Source of the DNA: a virus
Length of the DNA stretch: 22,463 bases
IMG/VR virus record: IMGVR_UViG_3300032087_003691
Coordinates: 1 to 22,463 of that record
Direction: 5' to 3' (one strand)
The position numbers and the translations under genes were made by a program. Under the pieces are notes generated by a model. The model saw nothing but the letters and a program-made list of their open reading frames with translations, had not been told where the DNA came from and made no database searches. This document shows, piece by piece, positions 14,308 through 20,864 of this stretch; the first letter of the stretch is position 1; every line of letters starts with the position of its first letter.

Positions 14308-16002
14308 CTAGACGATTCTCCAGTTGTCTGCTACAACGTATACCAAAGATACAGCAGCGTATGGGGACTCAAGGTCAATGGTGGATTCACCATCGATTGT
14401 GTGAGAACCCTGGCAGCTGATTCTAAGGACGTAGTCGCCAGAAATGTCACCAGCCTTAACGTGGATAACGTCACCAACGGATGGCGATGCTGGAAGATCA
14501 ACACCTACGTTTGCTGCAGAAATGGCAGCGAAGTAGTTGTAACCTTCCTGAAGTGTATCACCATCAGCCTTGGAGTGAACATCGTTACCAGTAACGGAAA
14601 GCTGACCGGATGTGGCTGTAAGACCAGCACCTGCCATTGCGGATACGATATCAGCAAGGCTTTCCTTCTTTGTGCTGTTGTCAGTAGCATCGACAATAGC
14701 AACAAAGTCGGCACTCATGTCAACGTCAGCAGCTGTCAACTCGTTGAGGTCAAGGCTAAGAACAGCAGAAGATGCTGCAAGACCGTCACCTGCGAAGAGT
14801 GTAGCGAGATCGTCAATTGTTTCCTTCTTCATGGAGTCAGAATCATCTGAATCGATGAATGCGAAGCTGTCGCCGGAAGCGATTGCGCCTGCGGAGAACT
14901 CTGCGAGGTCAACCTCTAGAGCGTGGGATGCAAGAGCAATACCGTTACCAGCTACACTGGACTTCAACTGAATCTCATCAGACGCAATTGCGAAGGATGT
15001 GGAGTTGACCTGTACTTCTAGAACACCAGAAGAAGCTGCGAGAGCGTCACCAGCGATTGCAGTGGCGTAGTCAGCCATTGCGTCACGCTTCATTAGACCA
15101 TCGCTGTCAAGGAAGTAGAAGCTATCTGCAGCTACGTCAAGTGCTGCATCAGCAACGCCTTCAAGCTCAACTGTACCGCCAGCGTAAAGGTTACCAGAAC
15201 CAGAGATAGCGCCAACTACTGCGAGCTTAGAACCATCAAAGGTCAACTTTGAATCGTCTTCAAGCTCACCACCTGTACCGGCGAGAACGATACGACCAGA
15301 GGTCAAGTCCTCAACGATAGCAGTGTTGAATGTTGCACCACCGTCAACTTCAAGGGAGCTATCAAAGACAGCAGCCTCGTCAACAGAAAGTGTACCACGG
15401 ATGTCTGTTGCGACACCTGTAGCAGCCAAGGATGTTGCACCAGCAACGTCAAGGGCACCGTTAAGATCAGCTGCACCAGCAACTGTGATACCAGCCTGCA
15501 AGTTCATTGCACCCTGGAAGTCAGATGTGCTGTTGAAGTCAGCAGCGCCATCAACCTGCATTGTGCTGTCGAATACAGCAGCTTCGTCTACGGAAAGTGT
15601 ACCACGAATGTCTGTTGCAACACCAGAAGCAGCCAAGGATGCTGCACCAGCAACATCGAGAGCGCCATTGAGGTCAGCTGCACCAGCAACTGTTAGAGCG
15701 TCCTGCAAGTTTACAGCACCCTGGAAATCAGCTGTGCTGTTTGCGTCGAGTGCGCCACCAACTGTCATAATGCCATCGATGCTGAAGTTACGAGCACCAG
15801 ACATGTCCTTGTTGGAATCTAGAACCATAGCCTTGGATGCGGCTGCGGTACCATCTGTGATGCCATCAAGCTTTTCGAGATCAGTTTCGCTCATGTCAGC
15901 GGAACCGATAACGAGGGAGAAACCGGATTCGATTTCTACGTTACCCTCTTGGAGAAGGGCACCTGAGAGGATTGCATCTCCTCTTTGGAATTTGTAAGCC
16001 AT
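14308..16002 (-). CDS. Repeat-rich virion fibre protein
   Basis: The 564-aa product is Ala/Asp/Ser-rich and almost free of Cys and Trp. Residues 50-75 (GTAAASKAMVLDSNKDMSGA) form a motif common in marine phage fibre proteins. Residues 79-216 hold two tandem 69-aa repeats (each with TVAGAADLNGALDVAGA and IRGTLSVDEAAVFDS) and a partial third copy. Residues 294-331, 379-418 and 432-470 hold three copies of another ~40-aa module (F-x-DSDxx-KK-x-x-x-x-D-A ... GLxAxSGxL). The C-terminal ~36 residues (GSHTIDGESTIDLESPYAAV, ending NWRIV) are the cap shared with the two other fibre genes here. The ATG at 16002 has AGGAGGA about 9 nt upstream. A strong terminator follows. It probably forms a long trimeric beta fibre. 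The attachment point is unknown. Confidence 0.8.
   Translation of the reverse strand: MAYKFQRGDAILSGALLQEGNVEIESGFSLVIGSADMSETDLEKLDGITDGTAAASKAMVLDSNKDMSGARNFSIDGIMTVGGALDANSTADFQGAVNLQDALTVAGAADLNGALDVAGAASLAASGVATDIRGTLSVDEAAVFDSTMQVDGAADFNSTSDFQGAMNLQAGITVAGAADLNGALDVAGATSLAATGVATDIRGTLSVDEAAVFDSSLEVDGGATFNTAIVEDLTSGRIVLAGTGGELEDDSKLTFDGSKLAVVGAISGSGNLYAGGTVELEGVADAALDVAADSFYFLDSDGLMKRDAMADYATAIAGDALAASSGVLEVQVNSTSFAIASDEIQLKSSVAGNGIALASHALEVDLAEFSAGAIASGDSFAFIDSDDSDSMKKETIDDLATLFAGDGLAASSAVLSLDLNELTAADVDMSADFVAIVDATDNSTKKESLADIVSAMAGAGLTATSGQLSVTGNDVHSKADGDTLQEGYNYFAAISAANVGVDLPASPSVGDVIHVKAGDISGDYVLRISCQGSHTIDGESTIDLESPYAAVSLVYVVADNWRIV
14593..15123 (-). repeat. Three copies of a ~40-aa fibre module (protein-level repeat)
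   Basis: Encoded residues 294-331 (FYFLDSDGLMKRDAMADYA...), 379-418 (FAFIDSDDSDSMKKETIDDLA...) and 432-470 (DATDNSTKKESLADIVSA...) align with each other. Each ends G-x-G/A-L-x-A-x-S-x-x-L. Spacing is uneven (85 and 53 residues), and the DNA has diverged more than the protein. Confidence 0.7.
15355..15768 (-). repeat. Two tandem 207-bp direct repeats inside the fibre gene
   Basis: The period is 207 bp (69 codons), for example gcagcctcgt at 15371 and gcagcttcgt at 15578 on the plus strand. The copies encode residues 79-147 and 148-216, with a partial third copy at 217-226. Differences are mostly third-base changes, showing protein-level conservation after duplication. Confidence 0.85.
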
Positions 16003-16152
16003 TTTTTATGTCCTCCTATAAAATGACCGAGACTATAAAACAAAAATTTAGGGTAACACTACGGAGGAGAGAGAATCTAAAATATACCCATATCAGTCTC
16101 TTGCAATATATACCCCTTGGACGAAGCATAATCAGAAATATTTTAAATTATT
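16003..16152 (-). other. 150-bp intergenic leader upstream of the repeat-rich fibre gene
   Basis: This is the longest gap in the window. The minus strand has AT-rich candidates GGGGTATATATTGCAAG and ATGGGTATATTTTAG, which could hold a -10-like box, and AGGAGGACATAAAAA as the ribosome site. No CTATTTA motif, no convincing hairpin and no small ORF with a good ribosome site were seen. The length suggests a regulated 5' leader. Confidence 0.35.
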
Positions 16153-17700
16153 TTAGTAGATGAACCAATCGGATCCATCGGTGTATAAAAAGACTGATCC
16201 GTAAGGTGATTCAACATAGATGGCTGGTGCTCCGTCAATCGTTTGTGATCCCGAGGGGTTAAGGATTACAGAGTTAGCCGACGAAGCTTGCCCGGACTCG
16301 TCTTTTACTATTAAAGTTTGTCCCGCAGAAAAATCTGTGGCATTAAATAAAATACTTGTCGGTACTGACGACACACCAATAATATAATTCTCTGACGATG
16401 CTGTATGACTTGATGAAACTGATACCCTGCTGTGTACGAGTCCGCCATTAACTGTTAGGCTATTGTCATTAACGCTATAAGATACTTTTGTTGTCCCGCT
16501 AATTTCGTTTGTTATTGGGTTATCAACTCTAAATTGTAAAGATCCAATTGGTCCGTCGCCGGCCATAATTGCTGATGCTGTAACGTTTGTAAGATATCTT
16601 CCGTCGCCATAATAAAAAGATGCTGATACATGTGTGGAAGCAGACACCGTTGTAAATATACCCATGCTCGCAGATAATAAAGAGGATCCGTCTGCTGATA
16701 CCTCACCAAGCGTAGCGATAACTTCATTGCTCTGGGGCCCATTAACAATTTGAATTGATCCGGAAATTTTAAGAGGCGAGCCACCAACTACGACACCCTT
16801 TACGGTCAAGTCTCCGGCAATAAAAACATCCGAAGATGCCGACACGTTTCCAATAACTGTTAATGAGTGTGAGGGCGCATCTGTATTAATTCCCAAACGC
16901 CCAGAAGAGGGCAAGAAAGTTAAATTAGCAGAGCCCGTAAATACGCCGGCGCCTTGCTGGAACTGTATAGAGCCAGTTGGCCCAACAGCATTTGCGCCAG
17001 CAGCACTAATAGTAAGTGTATTGTTCGGACCATTGTCTGTTAGGGTGATACCCGTACCGGCTGACAATCTTCTCTCGTTTGGTAATCTAACTTCTGAATT
17101 AACTGTTATATAAGTTGCGTTAAGTGGAGGATAAGGCGCCGGTCTTGGTGCTGGTTGAGAAACATCTGTTTCTTCTTGTTGTTGTAAAGTTGGACGATCA
17201 ATGCCTGGGATTACTCTGAATGCGCCTTCTCGTGCTTTCACGCATTCTGCACTGATTTGGAATTTATGTTCTACCTGCCCAAAGTAATAGCGAGTGTCAT
17301 TATAAGTCTTTACAATCTCATAGAATACATCGCCGTACTGAACATAATCACCAACACGAACATAAAGATTTTGATCTTCTACAAGTCTACGACGATGAAA
17401 GTTAACAGTTAGTTTGGTTTGGTATTCATAACCATACTTTGTGTTGGTCTGGTCATTTTGGACCTCAACGTATGCGAATACACGAACAGGCGGCAAAGAT
17501 ACTTTTTCTTTTGCCTCGCCGTAAATATCGTTAAAGTTTGATTCTTCAATGCTTATGGGATAATAAGCAATGGTCTGACCAAGAACTCTTTCAGCAAGTT
17601 CGTCATTAACTTGCTTTACTAGGTCTCGCTCTTTCTGACCGAAGAACATTGGAGCGGGAGGTGCCGCTGGTCTTGTCCATTTATTCTTTGGATCGGACAT
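16153..17700 (-). CDS. gp14-like neck protein fused to a fibre (neck fibre)
   Basis: The product has 515 aa. Residues 1-170 are a close paralogue of the next gene upstream (17716-18228): both begin MSDPKNKWT, then MFFGQ-x-ERDLVKQVNDELAER, FHRRRLVEDQN and KTYNDTRYYFGQVEHKFQ. This half resembles T4 gp14 head-completion proteins. A Pro/Gln linker follows (about 171-195, PAPRPAPYPPL), then a fibre region with GSIQFQQGAGVFTGSANLTF, RLGINTDAPSHSLTVIG, YGDGRYLTNVTASA and SLQFRVDNP. The C-terminal cap is GSQTIDGAPAIYVESPYGS, ending DWFIY. Thus one protein appears to join a neck-binding head to an outward fibre, by analogy with neck whiskers. AGGAG lies about 10 nt before the ATG. A CTATTTA motif lies inside the paralogue's last codons, 44 nt upstream. 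Neck attachment is inferred. Confidence 0.75.
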   Translation of the reverse strand: MSDPKNKWTRPAAPPAPMFFGQKERDLVKQVNDELAERVLGQTIAYYPISIEESNFNDIYGEAKEKVSLPPVRVFAYVEVQNDQTNTKYGYEYQTKLTVNFHRRRLVEDQNLYVRVGDYVQYGDVFYEIVKTYNDTRYYFGQVEHKFQISAECVKAREGAFRVIPGIDRPTLQQQEETDVSQPAPRPAPYPPLNATYITVNSEVRLPNERRLSAGTGITLTDNGPNNTLTISAAGANAVGPTGSIQFQQGAGVFTGSANLTFLPSSGRLGINTDAPSHSLTVIGNVSASSDVFIAGDLTVKGVVVGGSPLKISGSIQIVNGPQSNEVIATLGEVSADGSSLLSASMGIFTTVSASTHVSASFYYGDGRYLTNVTASAIMAGDGPIGSLQFRVDNPITNEISGTTKVSYSVNDNSLTVNGGLVHSRVSVSSSHTASSENYIIGVSSVPTSILFNATDFSAGQTLIVKDESGQASSANSVILNPSGSQTIDGAPAIYVESPYGSVFLYTDGSDWFIY

Positions 17701-17715
17701 TCACTCGTTACTCCT

Positions 17716-18228
17716 TTAAGGTCTGGTTACCGCTTCCTTAACTCTAAATAGACCTCTTCGAGCGCGAACACACTCGGCACTTACTTGAAACTTGTGCTCT
17801 ACTTGTCCAAAGTAATATCTTGTATCATTATAGGTTTTTACTATCTCGTAAAATAAATCGCCATACTGAATAAAATCCCCAGCACGAACAAAAAGATTTT
17901 GATCTTCCACTAAACGACGACGATGAAAATTGATTGTAAGTTTGGATTGGTATTCATATCCATACTTTTCGTTTGTCTGTTCGTTATCAACGATTACGTA
18001 TGCGTATACGCGCACTGGTGGAAGCGTAACTTTATCTATTGCCTCGCCGTATGTTGAGTTGAAATCAGTATCTTCCATACTGACAGAATAATAAGCGACT
18101 GTCTGCCCAACAACTCGCTCGGCTAACTCATCATTGACTTGTTTTACAAGGTCGCGTTCGTTTTGCCCAAAGAACATTGGGGGCGGCGGCGCATCTGGCT
18201 GCGTCCATTTGTTCTTTGGGTCCGACAT
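17716..18228 (-). CDS. Neck / head-completion protein (T4 gp14-like)
   Basis: The 170-aa product is the stand-alone form of the domain that begins the next gene. The pattern ERDLVKQVNDELAERVVGQT, YYSVSMEDTDFNSTYGEA, PPVRVYAYVIV, then YEYQSKLTINFHRRRL and YFGQVEHKFQVSAECVRAR follows gp14 family order: N-terminal helix, 'Y-x-P/S' strand, FGE-like loop, R-R-R motif, GDLxY loop and a final QLGQxxxYKLxCE-like strand. T4 gp14 is 256 aa, so this is a compact member. gp14 binds with gp13 below the portal to complete the head before tail joining. There is only a weak GGGG ribosome site before the ATG at 18228, 6 nt after the previous stop, so coupling is likely. The assignment rests on motif order, not on a long identity stretch, so I give no symbol. 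Confidence 0.7.
   Translation of the reverse strand: MSDPKNKWTQPDAPPPPMFFGQNERDLVKQVNDELAERVVGQTVAYYSVSMEDTDFNSTYGEAIDKVTLPPVRVYAYVIVDNEQTNEKYGYEYQSKLTINFHRRRLVEDQNLFVRAGDFIQYGDLFYEIVKTYNDTRYYFGQVEHKFQVSAECVRARRGLFRVKEAVTRP
17745..17751 (-). promoter_or_regulatory. CTATTTA motif inside the 3' end of the gp14-like gene
   Basis: The minus strand reads GAGGTCTATTTAGAGTTAAGG, coding for Gly-Leu-Phe-Arg, and ends 44 nt before the ATG at 17700. It has the same position class as the intergenic copies, but coding constraint could explain it. Confidence 0.3.
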
Positions 18229-18234
18229 GGGTTA

Positions 18235-18636
18235 CTACCCCACTAGTGCGTTAAGAGAGCCAGACCAGTTGGAACCAGAAGGAGAGACGGCAATATTGTC
18301 AATTTTTTCATTTTGAATATGCGTCAATCCAGCCATGACTGAAACAGCACCAGAGGCTCCTGATAGATGCAGTTGTGTAGCCTTAATGTCAAATTTTGGG
18401 GTTACCACAGCACCTTGAATTGTAAACTTGTTTGCATTTAGAACGCCGTTTAACGAGAAGCCCACATGGCATACAGCCTGATCGGCAACACTAATAGAAA
18501 TCCAACTTGTTACAGAAGGAAACGTAAGGGAAACATTACCACTTGACAAGTCGAGCGCCCCTGTGACATATGGAACTCCTGATACTTGAAATGAGGCTGC
18601 GTTCCCGAGCCCTGGTGTGTAATTATACGTTGACAT
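18235..18636 (-). CDS. Small beta-rich virion protein, probable decoration
   Basis: The 133-aa product begins YNYTPGLGNAASFQVSGVPY followed by a TGALDLSSGNVSLTFP strand. This N-terminal pattern, of the form Y-x-Y-x-PGLxNxxSxQxSGxPxxTG, is one I associate with uncharacterised structural proteins of marine T4-like phages. Composition is rich in Ser, Val, Ala and Gly with few charges, suggesting a beta sandwich. No signal peptide is present. The ATG at 18636 has CGGAGA about 8 nt upstream and an ACTATTTA motif only 17 nt upstream. It directly follows bS21 and precedes the neck genes. A capsid surface decoration or an adaptor for the fibres are both possible. Function unproven. Confidence 0.75.
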   Translation of the reverse strand: MSTYNYTPGLGNAASFQVSGVPYVTGALDLSSGNVSLTFPSVTSWISISVADQAVCHVGFSLNGVLNANKFTIQGAVVTPKFDIKATQLHLSGASGAVSVMAGLTHIQNEKIDNIAVSPSGSNWSGSLNALVG

Positions 18637-18653
18637 TTATGATTCTCCGTTAT

Positions 18654-18660
18654 TAAATAG
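18654..18660 (-). promoter_or_regulatory. CTATTTA late-promoter-like motif before the small virion protein gene
   Basis: The minus strand reads AATTTACTATTTAATAACGG, 17 nt before the ATG at 18636 and about 15 nt after the bS21 stop codon. Confidence 0.45.
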
Positions 18661-18675
18661 TAAATTAAAACAAGA

Positions 18676-18897
18676 TTACCTAAACAATTTCTCTTGTTCT
18701 TTTCTTACCAGCTTTTGTTGCTCTCGGATTGCCTTCTGTCTTTTCAATCTTTTTGTGATAGAAGGCTTGATATGATAATCGGTTTTCTGTCTATATTCCT
18801 GAACAATCTTTTGCTTCTTGCATTTGCGATTAAAACGACGAATTAGTCTTTCATCCGACTCGCCTCGTTTCTTAACTACTTTAAGATTAACAGCCAT
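18676..18897 (-). CDS. rpsU: Phage-encoded ribosomal protein bS21
   Basis: The 73-aa product is strongly basic. VVKKRGESDERLIRRFNRKC, then KKQKIVQEYRQKTDYHIKPS and a Lys/Arg-rich C-terminal helix, match bacterial bS21 over nearly its full length: the 'E..-.aLrRFkr.cek.g.l.e.r.r..y.kPs..rkrk...A' order is kept. bS21 sits on the 30S platform near the anti-Shine-Dalgarno and assists mRNA binding in initiation. Phage copies can replace or compete with the host protein. Here the gene lies inside the virion operon, 4 nt after an internal-head-protein gene, with a weak GAGAG ribosome site. This implies late expression, when structural mRNAs dominate. Functional exchange onto host ribosomes is inferred, not shown. 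Confidence 0.92.
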   Translation of the reverse strand: MAVNLKVVKKRGESDERLIRRFNRKCKKQKIVQEYRQKTDYHIKPSITKRLKRQKAIREQQKLVRKEQEKLFR

Positions 18898-18901
18898 TTT
18901 A

Positions 18902-19351
18902 CTACTCTCTTTCTTTCATTTCGTTCATATGAGCGTTCCAGTTTCTGCCCACGGCTCCAAAGAGTTTTGCAATATCCACGCCTGGGTCATTCGGTGCCTG
19001 ACCAGACATAGGGGATGTTTGTGTAGACGGAGCCGCTTGTGCAGGTGCTGGTGTTGTTCCTTCAAACAAATCAACACCGTTGTAAGCAGAACCACCAATG
19101 GCAGCCATTAGTTTTCTTTTATGTTCTTTAAGTTTGCCGGTTTGCTCTTTGGAGAAAGCGTTTGCTTTCATCCTTTCCATAGCGGGGTCTATTTTGGGTT
19201 GTGGTGTCTTTGTCTCAACAATAGTTTGTGAAGACATTCCCTTTACAACCTCGGCAATGATTCCGGAAATCAAACCATCTTCAAGAAGTGACTCTTTAAT
19301 GCACTCTTGAACAATAGGTTTTATTAGTTTTTTGAACTCTGACTTTTTCAT
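18902..19351 (-). CDS. Probable prohead-interior protein with capsid-targeting-like N-terminus
   Basis: The 149-aa product starts with KSEFKKLIKPIVQECIKES, then LLEDGLISGIIAEVVKGM: a basic amphipathic helix with I18-K19-E20 and L22-L23-E24, both matching the (L/I)-x-E rule of gp21-type proteases. The middle is basic (AFSKEQTGKLKEHKRKLMAA). A Pro/Ala/Gln linker follows (PAPAQAAPSTQT), then a final short helix with VDIAKLFGAVGRNW. The start overlaps the previous stop as ATGA, so translation is coupled. Its place just after the protease cassette fits a protein packed in the prohead. Family not known to me by name; an internal head role is inferred from N-terminus and neighbours. Confidence 0.75.
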   Translation of the reverse strand: MKKSEFKKLIKPIVQECIKESLLEDGLISGIIAEVVKGMSSQTIVETKTPQPKIDPAMERMKANAFSKEQTGKLKEHKRKLMAAIGGSAYNGVDLFEGTTPAPAQAAPSTQTSPMSGQAPNDPGVDIAKLFGAVGRNWNAHMNEMKERE

Positions 19352-20160
19352 TTAATACCTGTTATTTCTTTCCATCGATTTTCGTATAGCTCTTCAATCA
19401 TACGCATAGCGGCTGGTCCAACAATAATCTTAGATTCTTTTAGACCACCTTCCAAATAAGAAATAAGCTGTTTGGCCACTGCTTCAATGTTTTCACGATC
19501 TGCCTTGGTCAGTCCACGATTAGCTAATGCTTTTTTAGCAGCGCGCTCAATAGTTCCTTGCCGTAAGCCTAATTGGTTTAAGGCGACCATAACTTCTCCT
19601 GGCTTTAGATTTTTCAATCCTGATGGAGGCGCCGGGCTCGGAGCAGCGACCGGGGCGGGGGTTGCTGGTGGCGTAGCGGGTTTCGAGACAGGCGCCGCTG
19701 CCGCCGGGGCACCGGTCGAAGAAGGTGATGGGGAAACAGTCGCTGGCATGATGGACTTTGCCACTGGGCTAATATCCAAGGCGCTGCGCCTGAACAGACC
19801 TGACAACTGATTGAAAACTTTGGGGTCCTTTTTTGCAACAGCATCCAAAAATACTTTAAGCTCCGGAGCTTTCTGACTGGTGATCACTACATCTCCCTCG
19901 CCAGTGAAAAGGCGCTCGTTTTCTTTAATGGCAAAGCCTTCGTCTTCAAGTATCTTTGTAAGCTCATCTACAATAACATTACGCTCTGCACCATTGAGTT
20001 GTATTCCCGTCATTTTGGATGCAGAGGCTAGTCCCCTCATAATGGTTGCTAGCTCGGCGGCTGGGTATTCTTTGGAGCTTTTCTTCTTTTTTCCAAAGCC
20101 AAAAATCTCATTTACTTCCTCATTAATAATTTTTTGCAACTCTTCTTTAGAGATTTTCAT
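19348..20160 (-). CDS. Probable prohead-interior protein, Pro/Ala linker
   Basis: The 270-aa product begins MKISKEELQKIINEEVNEI, an amphipathic helix with I12-N13-E14 before Glu15, resembling T4 capsid-targeting peptides cut by gp21. A Lys run follows (GFGKKKKSSKE). Residues about 35-135 form a helical domain. Residues about 143-178 are a Pro/Ala/Ser-rich flexible linker with locally high G+C. The C-terminal domain (about 180-270) contains NQLGLRQGTIERAAKKAL and PAAMRMIEELYENRWKE. AGGAGA lies about 8 nt before the ATG, and its start follows the protease stop by 2 nt. Likely packaged in the head or part of the prohead core. No enzyme motif is recognised. Confidence 0.75.
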   Translation of the reverse strand: MKISKEELQKIINEEVNEIFGFGKKKKSSKEYPAAELATIMRGLASASKMTGIQLNGAERNVIVDELTKILEDEGFAIKENERLFTGEGDVVITSQKAPELKVFLDAVAKKDPKVFNQLSGLFRRSALDISPVAKSIMPATVSPSPSSTGAPAAAAPVSKPATPPATPAPVAAPSPAPPSGLKNLKPGEVMVALNQLGLRQGTIERAAKKALANRGLTKADRENIEAVAKQLISYLEGGLKESKIIVGPAAMRMIEELYENRWKEITGIK

Positions 20161-20162
20161 TT

Positions 20163-20762
20163 TTAGTCTCCTGTAATGTTGTTTATAAGATTTATAATCT
20201 TATTGTTCTTTTCAATTTGCTCGTTGACAAGTCTACCTTCGGACAAAGACATAAAAGCATTTGGAGTTGAGGGCTCAGACACGATGTCAAAACAAATCAA
20301 CTGGAAGTCGTCTTCAACAATGGTCTTGCCCATTCTCTCGCTGACCGAGCCCATACCACGGGAAGAGATGCCAATCTTAACACCAGCGTTTACCAAGGAT
20401 CGTAGAATCTGACCAGACGGCGTATCAAGAACTTTGCACTTGGCCATTACTTCCGGACCATTCATCCAGATGTCTGTAACCATATGCGAAACGTTTGCAA
20501 GGTTTATAATAGAAGACTCTGGATGGTCAAGCTCGCCTAGAGCGCGCCGATCGTCTACAATATCTTTGTATCTTTTTACTTCTCTTTTCAGCACAGACTC
20601 TGGGTAAAGGCGACCGTTACCATTTGGTAGGTCAGCGTGCTGACAGCGACCAGTCAACATCATGCCACCTTCTCTAACAAAGCTCTTTTCAGCCTCTGTT
20701 AGAAGGTCTTGGCAGATGCCACCTTCGCATAGTTCATAAAATTCTCGTAGTAGTTTAGCCAT
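20163..20762 (-). CDS. 21: Prohead maturation protease (T4 gp21-like, serine peptidase)
   Basis: I choose ATG 20762 (199 aa), which has AGAGGA about 6 nt upstream. The longer frame starts with GTG at 20807 inside a hairpin. Residues 37-53 (TGRCQHADLPNGNGRLYP) and 74-81 (ALGELDHP, candidate catalytic His80) are gp21 hallmarks. So are LANVSHMVTDIW (88-99), DTPSGQILRSLV (113-124), GVKIGISSRGMGS (127-139, Ser133/Ser134 candidates) and ICFDIVSEPSTPNAF (156-170, Asp159). T4 gp21 is 212 aa. It is co-assembled in the prohead, activates itself, cuts capsid, scaffold and internal proteins after (L/I)-x-E, then self-destructs. L5-R6-E7 and L11-C12-E13 may be self-cleavage sites. Scaffold and capsid genes are not next to it but about 8.4 kb downstream. 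Confidence 0.95.
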   Translation of the reverse strand: MAKLLREFYELCEGGICQDLLTEAEKSFVREGGMMLTGRCQHADLPNGNGRLYPESVLKREVKRYKDIVDDRRALGELDHPESSIINLANVSHMVTDIWMNGPEVMAKCKVLDTPSGQILRSLVNAGVKIGISSRGMGSVSERMGKTIVEDDFQLICFDIVSEPSTPNAFMSLSEGRLVNEQIEKNNKIINLINNITGD

Positions 20763-20787
20763 CGTCGTCCTCTCAAAAAGATTTAAC

Positions 20788-20807
20788 GTGGGGGCTTTCA
20801 CCCCCAC
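20788..20807 (-). terminator. Hairpin between micro-ORF and protease gene
   Basis: The minus strand has GTGGGGG / TGAAAG / CCCCCAC, a perfect 7-bp stem (8 with a U-G pair closing a GAAA loop), followed by GTTAAATCTTTTTGAG. The T5 is about 9-13 nt away, so termination may be partial. An attenuator or an mRNA-processing or stabilising hairpin before the protease ribosome site are alternatives. Confidence 0.5.
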
Positions 20808-20813
20808 ATAAAT

Positions 20814-20864
20814 TCAACTGCCGGAGCAGCAGCGGCGCACGGGCTGGATTTGCCACTTTTTCAT
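20814..20864 (-). CDS. 16-aa micropeptide with near-perfect Shine-Dalgarno
   Basis: The ATG at 20864 overlaps the membrane protein stop (ATGA) and is preceded by AAAGGAGGTGAATC, a near-perfect complement of the 16S rRNA tail at ideal spacing and the best ribosome site in the window. The ORF encodes MKKWQIQPVRRCCSGS and ends TGA. The peptide is basic with a Cys pair. The strong site is also the coding sequence of the upstream C-terminus (HKGGES), so coding chance is an alternative. It ends 7 nt before the hairpin at 20788-20807. Function unknown; it might partner the Cys-rich membrane protein or act only as a leader peptide. Confidence 0.45.
   Translation of the reverse strand: MKKWQIQPVRRCCSGS

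Noticed and set aside
15355-15768. CRISPR-like or intergenic repeat array
   Set aside because: The repeats are 207 bp, adjacent without spacers, in frame and within a fibre coding sequence.
15323-15997. Plus-strand ORF of 224 codons with repeats
   Set aside because: It mirrors the repeats of the fibre gene on the minus strand, has no ribosome site of note and is Ser/Ala/Pro-rich as expected for an antisense shadow.
20163-20807. Longer protease ORF beginning with GTG at 20807
   Set aside because: That start lies within a hairpin stem and lacks a ribosome site. ATG 20762 has AGAGGA and gives a length close to T4 gp21.
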